Origin: an uncultured Lachnospiraceae bacterium
GTDB taxonomy: Bacteria > Bacillota > Clostridia > Lachnospirales > Lachnospiraceae
Direction of reading: 5' to 3'
Assembly (NCBI GenBank): GCA_910585635.1
Contig: CAJUFE010000006.1
Location: 1 to 64,000, forward strand
Length of the DNA stretch: 64,000 nt
Shown: piece after piece, positions 8,789 to 17,872 of the stretch
How positions within the stretch are numbered: the stretch's first letter is position 1
How the letters are laid out: each line of letters begins with the position of its first letter
Notes under the pieces: generated by a model
Databases searched by the model: none
Told to the model about the DNA's origin: nothing
Seen by the model: the letters and a program-made list of their open reading frames with translations, nothing else
Program-made: the position numbers and the translations under genes

Positions 8789-9640
8789 TCAGAGATAAAG
8801 CTCATTTTCCTTTCTGACCGAGCAGGCCTTTTTGATCGCCACGGCCACAGCAGCCACCAATGTCTCATTGACCTTCCTGGCCCCTTTGGGGCACCGGGCT
8901 ACGCAGCGCATACAGGAGATGCACTTCTCCTGGTCTGCCTTTTTCACATCGGCCGGATCGATCGCCCGGGCCGGGCAGACCTCAGCGCACAGGCCGCACT
9001 GCTCACATTGCCGACCGGCCTTGGGTACCAGCTTGGCGACCCCCAGCTTTTTGTAGGGACGGCTGCCCGGGATGCGGAGGGCTCCGGCAGACCCCATGGG
9101 TCCTGCGGCCTTGGCAACATACAGCGGCCGCCTATCCTCCAGGGCTTCCCCACCATCCACCGTCCCTCTGTCCTCTGAGCACGCCAGCTTTTCCCAGATC
9201 TTCTCCCCAAAGCCCCGCAGGCTCTCCACATCCGCCCCATCGGGCCGTCCTGTGGCATATTGATGCATGATCGAGTGCTCCGCGACAGCCGCCACGGCCC
9301 CGATCACCTGGAAGCCGCACCCCGCGGCGATGTCCTCCAGCTCCACCAGTGTATCCTCATAGGCCCGGTTGCCGTACACACAGACCAGCACACAGCGCGC
9401 CTGGCCGCCCCGGATCTTGACCAGCCTCTGGGAGGCCAGGGTGGGGACACGGCCTCCGTAAGAGGGGACGGCGATCAGCGCCACATCCTCTCTTTGAAAG
9501 ACCGCTTTTCCCCCCTCCTCATCTGCCTTCGGATCGGAAAGATCGATCCTTTCCATGGGCATCTTCCAGCCCTCTGTCAAGATATCTGCCACCTTTTGTG
9601 TCCCGCCTGTGGGACTGAATATGATCTGTACTGCCCGCAT
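8789..9640 (-). CDS. EFR1-type flavodoxin/ferredoxin fusion protein
   Basis: This 283-residue protein has an N-terminal flavodoxin-like domain (FSPTGGTQKVAD near residue 9; VPSYGGRVP) and a C-terminal pair of 4Fe-4S motifs, CEQCGLCAEVCP and CISCMRCVARCP. Such proteins are common in anaerobic Firmicutes and are presumed cytoplasmic electron carriers or sensors; their partners are unknown. The start follows AGGAGG. It is convergent with the alr-M20 operon, and no clear terminator lies in the 78 bases between them. Confidence 0.85.
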   Translation of the reverse strand: MRAVQIIFSPTGGTQKVADILTEGWKMPMERIDLSDPKADEEGGKAVFQREDVALIAVPSYGGRVPTLASQRLVKIRGGQARCVLVCVYGNRAYEDTLVELEDIAAGCGFQVIGAVAAVAEHSIMHQYATGRPDGADVESLRGFGEKIWEKLACSEDRGTVDGGEALEDRRPLYVAKAAGPMGSAGALRIPGSRPYKKLGVAKLVPKAGRQCEQCGLCAEVCPARAIDPADVKKADQEKCISCMRCVARCPKGARKVNETLVAAVAVAIKKACSVRKENELYL

Positions 9641-9681
9641 CCGCTCATCCTCCTATCCTGTCATGCGCATAGCCCTGTCGT

Positions 9682-10539
9682 CTATCTTTCCTGGTGGATC
9701 TCATCACCTTCAAAAGCGGTACTAAGACCCTCCCCGCCGCCCCACACCTCATAGGCCGTATATCCCCGGTCAAAGTGGTACCCCAGCTTCTCCGCTAAAG
9801 CTACCGATCCCCTGTTATGGGCATCCCAGCTGGGATACCAGCCTCTCTCCAGGCACTCTAAGATCAGCTTTGCTCCACAGACCAGAGCAAGTCCCTTCCT
9901 CCGCCGGTCCTCCCTGGTATCGATCTCGATCTCGATCCCGCCCAGATAACTAGAATACGAGGAGGCGCCGGAGACCACCTGGCCGTCCTCTAAGATGACG
10001 GCGCCCAGCCCGTACCGTTGATACTGGTCGTAGTCGTCATACTGCGCCACCAGATCCCTGCACCATGGGGTCTTCCCGCAGCGCGTGAACAGGTCCTCAT
10101 CGATCATCGCCAGCACATACCCCGCCGGGAGCCCATCTACGATCGCCTGCAGCTTCTCCCGGTCAAAGATATCCGGCTCCTTTTTTATGGCATACCGGGA
10201 CACTTTTTTCAGCCTCCCTTCTGGACCTTTGGCCCCTTCTAAGGCCTCCGCGCCATCCGCGAAACATGCTTCGATCACCGCCTCCCAGCGGCCATCCTGC
10301 GGGACCATGATCACAAAGTCCGTCCGGCATCGTCCGGCGGCATACAGCACCAGCTCCTGATCCGGCTCTCCCGCCAAAAAGCAGAAATCCCCTAAAAGCG
10401 CCATAGCCGATGTCGGATCCTCCTGAGCGTCCCCGTAGATCTCCCCCATCACCTTCTGCAGGCAGGACCAGATGATGGTCTCCTGCCAGCCTTCGAACAG
10501 ATGGGCCGCTTTTTCCGTCTCTTTCAGTCTTACGATCAT
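9682..10539 (-). CDS. GNAT-family acetyltransferase
   Basis: This 285-residue protein has a C-terminal GNAT fold: an acetyl-CoA loop region (EIEIDTREDRRRKGLALVCGA) followed by NRGSVALAEKLGYHFD. The N-terminal half matches the extended domain of Firmicutes GNAT_acetyltran-type proteins. The substrate is unknown. GGGAGAAGG abuts the ATG at 10539, a better site than the one upstream at 10566. It is followed closely by the EFR1-type gene on the same strand, probably in one transcript. Confidence 0.82.
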   Translation of the reverse strand: MIVRLKETEKAAHLFEGWQETIIWSCLQKVMGEIYGDAQEDPTSAMALLGDFCFLAGEPDQELVLYAAGRCRTDFVIMVPQDGRWEAVIEACFADGAEALEGAKGPEGRLKKVSRYAIKKEPDIFDREKLQAIVDGLPAGYVLAMIDEDLFTRCGKTPWCRDLVAQYDDYDQYQRYGLGAVILEDGQVVSGASSYSSYLGGIEIEIDTREDRRRKGLALVCGAKLILECLERGWYPSWDAHNRGSVALAEKLGYHFDRGYTAYEVWGGGEGLSTAFEGDEIHQER

Positions 10540-10637
10540 CCTTCTCCCCTCTCCTTCTCTACCCATTTCCCATCTATCGCTCCATGCCGGAGCCCGTTCC
10601 CTGTCCTTACCTTATCATGATCAGAGGCGATCGGCAA

Positions 10638-10685
10638 CCAAAAAACAGGCCAGAAGAACAAACCCTCTTCCAGCCTGTTTTAAGC
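10638..10685. terminator. Bidirectional terminator
   Basis: AACAGGC pairs with GCCTGTT around a loop of about 22 bases, partly paired through AAGA/TCTT. The hairpin is flanked by an A run on the left and a T run on the right, so it can end transcripts in either direction. It lies between the acetyltransferase and the catabolic operon. The rest of the 250-base gap is rich in GATCC/GATCCGTTTC-like words but holds no gene. Confidence 0.7.
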
Positions 10686-10789
10686 TGCGCTATCTTGGAT
10701 CCTTGCGGCCTCAGCGGTCTTGGATCCCTTTGAGCCGATCCATTTCGATCCGTTTCGATCCATTTTTAGCGGTCCGGCACGGGTGCCGA

Positions 10790-11683
10790 TCAGATCAGCT
10801 CTAAGCGTTTTAAGTTCTTCTTGATCACCTGTTTCTGGCTGTCCGCTGCGTCAGACAACGGATTTCTGACGGTCCCCAGAGGCAGGTCGATCAAGGATGC
10901 GGCATATTTGTAGCCTGCCAGGAACGGCGCTCCTTTTAATGCGGTCCGGATATCTAAGATCTTCTTTTGGATCTCAAAGGCCCCCTTGGCATCTCCCTGG
11001 AAATATACCTCGCATACATCGATGATCGGTTTCGGGAACACGGCAGAGATCAGGGAGATGATGCCGCAGCCACCGATCGCCAAGGTAGGATAGATCGTTG
11101 CATCACTTCCGGATATGCACTCAAAATGTTTATCCTTCTTGACGCCTGCCATCATGGTCTGCAGGTGGATGATATCCTGGGTACTATCCTTATAGCCGAT
11201 CACATTGTCGTTGTTGTTCACGATCTTGTCCACCAGGCCTGGTGATAGGGTATTGCTGGTCTGGGGTGCGTTATAGACATAGACCGGGAGCTGGGTCATG
11301 GCGGCCAGCTCTGAATAGAACTGATAGAGCAGATCCGGGGTGTAGGCCAGCACATAAGGCTGTGTGATGCAGATCCCGTCCACACCGGCCGCCACATAGA
11401 TCTCCAGCATCTTTTTCGCGTCACAGAGGCGCATCTCCGCGATATTCCCCACTACCGGGATCTTGCCGGCCGCCTTTTTTACGGCGATCTCGGTCATGGT
11501 CTTTTTTTCCTCCATCGTGGTATACAGGCTCTCGCCCGCTAGCCCATTACAAAATAACCCTTTGATCCCCGCGTCCAGCTGGTAGTCGCACTGGTTTTCA
11601 TACATCCCTGTATCCAGTCTCTCCTGGTCGTCAAATGTGGCGATCAATTCGGTGACCGCGCCCTTAAGTACATACTTTTCCAT
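10790..11683 (-). CDS. DapA/NanA-family aldolase or lyase
   Basis: This 297-residue TIM-barrel protein carries the family tyrosine in VYVYNAPQTS and the Schiff-base lysine in VIGYKDST, with GLFCNGLAGES replacing the usual GTTGE-like substrate loop. The family includes dihydrodipicolinate synthase, N-acetylneuraminate lyase and 2-keto-3-deoxy acid aldolases. Its place as the last gene of a sugar operon favours a 2-keto-acid aldolase over lysine synthesis. AGGAGG is 7 bases before the ATG at 11683, so the ATG at 11689 is less likely. Confidence 0.85.
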   Translation of the reverse strand: MEKYVLKGAVTELIATFDDQERLDTGMYENQCDYQLDAGIKGLFCNGLAGESLYTTMEEKKTMTEIAVKKAAGKIPVVGNIAEMRLCDAKKMLEIYVAAGVDGICITQPYVLAYTPDLLYQFYSELAAMTQLPVYVYNAPQTSNTLSPGLVDKIVNNNDNVIGYKDSTQDIIHLQTMMAGVKKDKHFECISGSDATIYPTLAIGGCGIISLISAVFPKPIIDVCEVYFQGDAKGAFEIQKKILDIRTALKGAPFLAGYKYAASLIDLPLGTVRNPLSDAADSQKQVIKKNLKRLELI

Positions 11684-11746
11684 CTTCATGCCTCCTGCTC
11701 ATCTCTTGTATATCTGCTTTGAAAGTCCGCCGCCGGACCTATGGCG

Positions 11747-12541
11747 CTATAACATGGAACCAGCATCCAGCGGAAGGGATGCTCCTGTGATCAGACGTGC
11801 TTCCTCTGAATCCGCCAGCCAGAAGACCATCCTGGAGACATCCTCAGGCTCGATGAAGGCGATCCCCATGGCGCGGCCTTTGCTCAGCTCTGCGTCCGCC
11901 TCCTCAAAGGTCTTATAGGACTTCCCCTTCATCCCATTTAAGTAGGCTAAAAATTCCGGTCTCTGGGTCATGGGCGTCTTCACCATGGTCGGGCAGAGCA
12001 CGTTCACCGTGATCCCCAGCTTTGCCACTTCCTTGGCCAGGGTCTTGGTCAATCCGATCACGCCGAACTTCGACATGGTGTAATGGCACAGATCCGGGGT
12101 CCCCTTTAATCCGGCTGTGGAGGAGATGTTCACGATACGGCCGCTCTTCTGCTCCATCATATACTTTACCGCTTCTTTATCCACTCTCCAGGTGCCCATC
12201 AGATTGATATCCAGGGTCTGCAGCACCTTCTCATCCGTCAGCTCCCAGGTCTTCCCAAAGGTCATGATGCCCGCATTGCTGATCACCACGTCGATCGTGC
12301 CGAAGGTCTCTGCGGCTTTCGCGAACATCCCTTCTACCTGCTCGGTGCTGGTCACGTCGCATACCACCGCCAGCGCCTTACCACCAGCCTCCTGGATCTG
12401 CCGTACCGCCGCCTTTACCCGCTCATCCTCTAGCGGCAGGATATCGCCGATCACCACCTGATAACCGGCCTTTGCAAAGGTCAATGCGTGGCTTAAGCCC
12501 TGCCCCTGTGCTCCACCTGTGATAAGGACCGTTTTTCCCAT
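11747..12541 (-). CDS. Short-chain dehydrogenase/reductase
   Basis: This 264-residue classical SDR has the TGGAQGQG nucleotide loop at the N-terminus, NAGIM, the catalytic serine in NISSTAG and the YTMSK active-site motif. Aspartate in IGDILP at the end of strand 2 suggests NAD preference. It starts one base after the kinase stop, so the two genes are translationally coupled. In this operon it probably oxidises or reduces a sugar or polyol intermediate. The substrate cannot be read from the sequence. Confidence 0.88.
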   Translation of the reverse strand: MGKTVLITGGAQGQGLSHALTFAKAGYQVVIGDILPLEDERVKAAVRQIQEAGGKALAVVCDVTSTEQVEGMFAKAAETFGTIDVVISNAGIMTFGKTWELTDEKVLQTLDINLMGTWRVDKEAVKYMMEQKSGRIVNISSTAGLKGTPDLCHYTMSKFGVIGLTKTLAKEVAKLGITVNVLCPTMVKTPMTQRPEFLAYLNGMKGKSYKTFEEADAELSKGRAMGIAFIEPEDVSRMVFWLADSEEARLITGASLPLDAGSML

Positions 12542-12542
12542 A

Positions 12543-14108
12543 TCAATGCTCCTCCTTAGAAAGATCTTCTATCTCGACCCTGCATCTTGCAAGCTCCTCA
12601 AATGTAGGGACCAGATGCTCATACGCGTTCAAAAAGGCCTGGTACATCCCGTCGTAGACCCCCTTTGTCTCCTGTCTCGGCCGGGTGACGCTCTCTACCT
12701 TTACCAGCTTCTCCGCTTCCTCAAAGGACTCCCACAGCCCTGCGCAGATACCGCCCAGCTTTGCCGCTCCCCAGGTGTTCGCTTCCTGCTTCATGGAGGT
12801 GCAGATGATCGGCCGCCCGATCACATCCGCGATGATCTGGCGCCAGGCCGCGCTCTTGGCCCCGCCGCCGATCAGGATGACCTCCTTGATCTGGGCGCTG
12901 CACTTCTGGTCTAAGACCTCCAGCATCTCCCGCAAGATAAAGGCCACCCCTTCCATGATCGACCGGCACAAGTCGTCATAGGTATGGCGCGCTTCCAGGC
13001 CGATAAACGCGCCCCTGGCATTGATGTTCTGGTTAGGCGCTCCGCCCCCCCGCAGGTAGGGCAAGAACAGCAGGCCGTTAGCCCCTATGGCGGACCTGGC
13101 CACACATCCCTCGATCATCCCATAATCCACGGTCCCCTTGACCCCGGGGATATCATTGAACAGGTTCCTGGCCCATTGGTGGGACAGTCCGCCTGCAAGA
13201 CCGATCATATGGGGGAAATATCCGTCGCCGGAAACACTGCACAAACATGCGATCCTATGGCGGTAGTCCAGCAGCGGCTCTTTCGAGGAGATCCCCACCC
13301 AGGACCCGGAGCCGATATAGAAATAGCAGGAACCTTCTTCCCTGATCCCGGCCCCGGAAGCCGCGATGCTGACATCACCGCCTCCGACACAGACCAGGGT
13401 CCCCTCTGCCAGCCCGCACTCCTTTGCCGCCTCCTTTGTGATCTTCCCCAGGGCGTCCCAGGAATGCTTGATCGGCGGCAGCTTTTCCCTGTCTATATCC
13501 ATCAGGCGCAGCATATCCTCTGACCAGGTCCGCTCCCGGATATCCATCATGGCGGTCTCGGAGGCATCGGAATAGTCTGTGGCCACATTTCCAGTCAGAC
13601 GGAACCCGATGTATTCCTTCGGCTGCAGAAAATATCTGGTCCTCGCATATAATGCCGGCATTTCTTTATGGAACCATTTGATCTTATAGCCCGTAAAGGT
13701 CTCTTCTGTAAGGCCGATCCCGGTCCTGTCATAGACCTTATCCTGGCCACCGTACCCTTCTGCCACCTCCTGCACCTGCTCGCTGACCCGCATGTCCGCC
13801 CAGATCAGACAAGGGTCCATCAAGAGCTCCCCCTCTTCATCGATCGGGATCAGGGCGGACATCTGTCCGCTGGGCGCTACGCAGGCGATCTCCTGTGGGG
13901 AGATCTTTAAAGCGTGTAAAAGATCCTTTGTGGCATCGCAAAAATAACGCCACCATTCTGTAGGACTCTGCAATACCATGTTGATCCCCGGGTAAAGGGT
14001 CTGATATTCCCCATACCGGCTCCCCAATATGTTCGCGCCACGGTCAAAGACCGTCACCTTTATCCCTGTAGACCCCAGGTCCAGCGCCAATATCTTATCT
14101 TTTTCCAT
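12543..14108 (-). CDS. FGGY-family carbohydrate kinase
   Basis: This 521-residue kinase begins with the ATP-binding ALDLGSTGIKVTVFD and contains the FGGY features GGGDVSIAASGAG and LIGGGAKSAAWRQIIADV. It most resembles xylulokinase-like members. It phosphorylates a pentose, polyol or related sugar with ATP. It lies between the ABC transporter genes and the SDR in one operon and starts after GGAGGTG. The exact sugar is unknown. Confidence 0.87.
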   Translation of the reverse strand: MEKDKILALDLGSTGIKVTVFDRGANILGSRYGEYQTLYPGINMVLQSPTEWWRYFCDATKDLLHALKISPQEIACVAPSGQMSALIPIDEEGELLMDPCLIWADMRVSEQVQEVAEGYGGQDKVYDRTGIGLTEETFTGYKIKWFHKEMPALYARTRYFLQPKEYIGFRLTGNVATDYSDASETAMMDIRERTWSEDMLRLMDIDREKLPPIKHSWDALGKITKEAAKECGLAEGTLVCVGGGDVSIAASGAGIREEGSCYFYIGSGSWVGISSKEPLLDYRHRIACLCSVSGDGYFPHMIGLAGGLSHQWARNLFNDIPGVKGTVDYGMIEGCVARSAIGANGLLFLPYLRGGGAPNQNINARGAFIGLEARHTYDDLCRSIMEGVAFILREMLEVLDQKCSAQIKEVILIGGGAKSAAWRQIIADVIGRPIICTSMKQEANTWGAAKLGGICAGLWESFEEAEKLVKVESVTRPRQETKGVYDGMYQAFLNAYEHLVPTFEELARCRVEIEDLSKEEH

Positions 14109-14124
14109 CGCACACCTCCATCTC

Positions 14125-16671
14125 TCATGCCAATGCGGAATGCTTCATCAATATCTCCTGGGTAGCGTCATTTTTCGCAAAGCAGCCTGTGACCCTTCCT
14201 TCCCGCAGCACCATGATCCGGTCTGCACATCCGATCAGCTCCGGCATCTCCGAAGAGATGAGGATGACTGCCACACCTTCCCGGACGATCCTGTCGATGA
14301 TCCCATGGATCTCCGCCTTTGCTCCTACATCGATCCCTCTGGTGGGCTCGTCCAGGATCAACAGCTTTGGTTTTTTCGCCAGCCATCTGCTCAAGATGAC
14401 CTTCTGCTGGTTGCCGCCTGACAGCTCCACAACATTCTTTTCATCGGAAGGGGTCTTGATCTTCAATGCCTGGATGTATCCTTTTGCCAGTGCCCGTTCT
14501 TCCTCCTCCAGGACGATCCCATGACGGCTCAGCCGCTCCAGATAAGAAGGGATCGCGATATTATCCCGGATCGACATAAAGGGGATGAACCCATCTCTCT
14601 TCCGGTCCTCCGGCACATAGGCGATCCCGGCCCGGATGGCGTCAGATACACATCGGATCTCGGTCTTCTTTCCGTCGATCCAGATCGTGCCGGCATCCAG
14701 TCGGTCCAGCCCGAAGATGCAGCGGGCGATCTCCGTCCTCCCGGCTCCCATCAGACCGCTAAAGCCCAGTACCTCACCGGCCCGAACGGTGAATGAGACA
14801 TCGTGGAACACGCCTTTTCTTTCCAGGCCATCCACTTTTAAGACCACCTGGCCATGGGGTGTGGTCTCCCGGTCAAAGATATTGTCCAGCTCCCGCCCCA
14901 CCATCAGGGAGATCACCTTTCCTTCATCGATATCTGCCGTCTGGTAATGCCCTACCATCGCCCCGTCCCGCAATACGGTGATACTATTACAGATCGAGAA
15001 GATCTCCTGCATACGATGGGTGATATAGATGATCCCCACTTTTTCCGCCTTTAATTTATCGATGATCGTAAACAGCTTCTCCTTCTCCCGCTCGGTCAGG
15101 GAGGATGTAGGCTCGTCCATGATGATCATCCAGGAGTTTTTCTCTACCGCTTTGATGATCTCGATCATCTGCTGCTCGCTGACCGTCAGCCTGCTCACCG
15201 TGCTCCTGGCATCGATGTTTAGATCCAGCCGGTCGATCAGCTCCTGCGCTCTCCGGTTCATCTCCCGCTTACTGATAAAGCCCGGTATCTTCGCTTTGAT
15301 CTCCTTGCCGAGAAAGATGTTCTGAGCCACGGTCAGCTCCGGCACCAGCGCCAGCTCCTGATGGATGATGGATATCCCGATCTCCTCTGCCTTTGCCGGA
15401 TGATCGATCCGTACTGGGACGTTGTTGATATAGATCTGTCCCAAGTCTGCTTTCATCTCACCGGTGAGGATCTTCATGAGCGTGGATTTACCCGCTCCAT
15501 TCTCCCCCGCCAGCGCGTGGATCTCCCCCTGGGCAAAGGTCACGCTCACATCATCCAGCACCTTGATCCCCGGGAACGCTTTGGTGATCTTTTGCATCTC
15601 GATCACCTTGTCCGGCTGGCTGAGGACCTGCTTCCACCGGGCATCCTCCGTGGCCGTCTGCCCTTCTGCCGCCAGCTTTGGCATCATCTTCTGGTTCTTG
15701 TAATAGGTGATGATCTGATCGGCCACCACAGCCACCAAGATCAAGACACCTTTCACGATATAGTTAAAGTATTGATCTGCCTGCATCATGCTCAGCCCAT
15801 TGCTGAGCACCCCCACCAGGACCGCGCCGCAGATCGTCCCTTTTAATCTCCCGGTCCCGCCGGACAAGCTGGTCCCGCCCAGCACTACCGCCGTGATGAC
15901 GTCAAACTCCAATCCATCGCCTGCATAAGGCTGCGCCGAGCCCATCCTGCCCACCGTGAAGATCGCCCCTACCCCGACGATCAGTCCGCTCAATGTATAG
16001 GTGGCCACCAATACCTCGTCCGACCGGATCCCATTCGCATCTGCCGCCGTCCGGTTCCCTCCGATCGCGTACAGCCATCGACAGAACACCGACTTCTCAT
16101 TTAAAAAGATAAAGACCGCATACAGCAGGACCAGTGCGAACACCACCACCGGGATCTTCAGGATCATCCCCTGTCCCAGGAACATATACGCTCTCTGGGT
16201 GATCTTGATCGAAGCCGCGTTCCCCACCAACATGGTGAGCCCGCGCCCTACGGACATCATCGCCAGCGTGACGATGAACGCCATGATATGGAACTTGCCG
16301 ATCATGATGCCATTGAGCAGCCCGAATATAGCGGCACAGAGCAAAGTAGCTGCAAAGGATAGGGGAAGGCTCCCGGTGGTGGTCAGGACTTTCGCACCGA
16401 CCATGCCGCTGACCGCGATGTTCGATCCGACAGACAGATCGATCCCTCCGGTCAGGATGATGAACGTCATCCCGACGGAAACGATCGTCAGGACCCCGAT
16501 CTGCCGAAATATGTTCATCAGGTTCGAGAGCTTTAAGAACGCCGGGTTCACGGCCCCGAAGATCACAAATAGAACGACCACGATCGCTAACAGGGTAAGA
16601 TATCGGACATTTCGGGCGATCATCTGTGAGAAGGGATGACCTTCTTCTTGTACTTTTTCCTTGATACCCAT
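14125..16671 (-). CDS. Fused CUT2 permease-ATPase (RbsC-RbsA type)
   Basis: This single 848-residue frame joins two normally separate subunits. Residues 20-323 are an RbsC-type permease with GMTFIILTGGIDLSVGS and the VVLGGTSLSGGTG motif. Residues 324-354 are a linker, and about 355-848 are a full double-nucleotide-binding RbsA-type ATPase with GENGAGKSTL, LSGGNQQKVILSRW and LLILDEPTRGID. As usual for RbsA, the second P-loop is degenerate (GLMGAGRTE). With the separate permease at 17873 this would supply two membrane and two ATPase domains. The start follows AAGGAG. The continuous frame argues against a sequencing join. Confidence 0.9.
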   Translation of the reverse strand: MGIKEKVQEEGHPFSQMIARNVRYLTLLAIVVVLFVIFGAVNPAFLKLSNLMNIFRQIGVLTIVSVGMTFIILTGGIDLSVGSNIAVSGMVGAKVLTTTGSLPLSFAATLLCAAIFGLLNGIMIGKFHIMAFIVTLAMMSVGRGLTMLVGNAASIKITQRAYMFLGQGMILKIPVVVFALVLLYAVFIFLNEKSVFCRWLYAIGGNRTAADANGIRSDEVLVATYTLSGLIVGVGAIFTVGRMGSAQPYAGDGLEFDVITAVVLGGTSLSGGTGRLKGTICGAVLVGVLSNGLSMMQADQYFNYIVKGVLILVAVVADQIITYYKNQKMMPKLAAEGQTATEDARWKQVLSQPDKVIEMQKITKAFPGIKVLDDVSVTFAQGEIHALAGENGAGKSTLMKILTGEMKADLGQIYINNVPVRIDHPAKAEEIGISIIHQELALVPELTVAQNIFLGKEIKAKIPGFISKREMNRRAQELIDRLDLNIDARSTVSRLTVSEQQMIEIIKAVEKNSWMIIMDEPTSSLTEREKEKLFTIIDKLKAEKVGIIYITHRMQEIFSICNSITVLRDGAMVGHYQTADIDEGKVISLMVGRELDNIFDRETTPHGQVVLKVDGLERKGVFHDVSFTVRAGEVLGFSGLMGAGRTEIARCIFGLDRLDAGTIWIDGKKTEIRCVSDAIRAGIAYVPEDRKRDGFIPFMSIRDNIAIPSYLERLSRHGIVLEEEERALAKGYIQALKIKTPSDEKNVVELSGGNQQKVILSRWLAKKPKLLILDEPTRGIDVGAKAEIHGIIDRIVREGVAVILISSEMPELIGCADRIMVLREGRVTGCFAKNDATQEILMKHSALA

Positions 16672-16719
16672 ATGACTCTCCTTCTCCGTGCTGTAGCCGC
16701 AGCGTAAGACCTGGCCTCC

Positions 16720-17844
16720 TTACTTGTCGAAATATCCTCTAAACTCGTCTGCATAATGTTCCGAGAGCTCGATCGCCTTTTCCGGTGTGATGCATTCCAT
16801 CTCTGTAAACCCGGCGGCCTTTACTTTCTCTGCCAGCTCGTCGCTGCAGACCACATATCCGGGAAGGACCGCATCCCGCTCCACATCCAGTCCTCTCATG
16901 ATCGCGTCCGCATAAGCGATCGCATGCCAGCCGTCCCGGTAAGAGCTGATCAGATAATCTGCCTGCATCTTCCCCTCGACCATCAATTCCAGACATTCCA
17001 TCTCCGCATCATTTCCTGCCAGTAATGTCCTGTCCAGCCTTCCTTCGGTCTCCACCGCGTCCACCAGGCTGGGGGTGACGCCATCGGTCATGCACAGGAT
17101 CGCGTTGACATCTGGATACTTCACCATCCAGTTCTCTATGATCGATACACCTTTGGATACATCCCAATCACAGGGCTGTATATCCAGCACTTCGATATCT
17201 GGATAGTCTGCCAGGGCATCGTTAAAGCCTTTTTCTCTGGAGTCACTGGCCTCATGTCCTACCTGTCCCTGGATCAGGCACACGCTCCCTTTCTTCTCCA
17301 GCCCCTCCGCGATCGCGTAGGTCACGCCTTTGAACCCTGTATAATGGTCGATGATGCAGTTATAGGTGGCGCCGCCGGTATCCACCGGGCTGTTCAGACC
17401 GATCACCACGATCCCTGCGTCCGCCGCTTTCTTAAATACATCCACCAATGCACCTGCATCCTGGGGATCCGCGATGATGCAGTCCATCCCCAGCTCTATA
17501 AAATTCTCGATCTGCGAGATCTCATTTTCGATACTATTTTCCGCACTCTGGACAGTGATCTCATAGCCCAGCTCCGCTGCTGCCTCCTCGGCCGCTTCCT
17601 TCCATCCGATATAGAACGGGTTCGTAAAGTTGATCTCTACCACGCCGATCTTCTTTTTACCACCGTCCGTCTCTGCCGCGGCGGTATCCTGCTCTGCCTT
17701 TGTCTCCGGGGCCGTCGTCCCTGCCGCTGTAGTGTCGGTCTTGCTCTCCTGCCCTGTGCCGCCTCCGTCTCCCATGGAGCATGCGCTAAGCGCTAATACA
17801 GCCGCCATGATCAAGCTCACTCTTTTCAATGTCCTTTTTTTCAT
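16720..17844 (-). CDS. Sugar ABC transporter substrate-binding lipoprotein
   Basis: This 374-residue protein starts with a lipoprotein signal ending LSACSM, then a low-complexity Thr/Ala/Glu linker to about residue 60. An RbsB-type periplasmic-binding fold follows (GVVEINFTNPFYIGWKEAAEEAA; CIIADPQDAGALVDV). It would be anchored outside the membrane and deliver a sugar to the permeases encoded on either side. The start follows AAAGGGG. Confidence 0.9.
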   Translation of the reverse strand: MKKRTLKRVSLIMAAVLALSACSMGDGGGTGQESKTDTTAAGTTAPETKAEQDTAAAETDGGKKKIGVVEINFTNPFYIGWKEAAEEAAAELGYEITVQSAENSIENEISQIENFIELGMDCIIADPQDAGALVDVFKKAADAGIVVIGLNSPVDTGGATYNCIIDHYTGFKGVTYAIAEGLEKKGSVCLIQGQVGHEASDSREKGFNDALADYPDIEVLDIQPCDWDVSKGVSIIENWMVKYPDVNAILCMTDGVTPSLVDAVETEGRLDRTLLAGNDAEMECLELMVEGKMQADYLISSYRDGWHAIAYADAIMRGLDVERDAVLPGYVVCSDELAEKVKAAGFTEMECITPEKAIELSEHYADEFRGYFDK

Positions 17845-17872
17845 AAATATAACCCCTTTCTTTTTGCCACGT

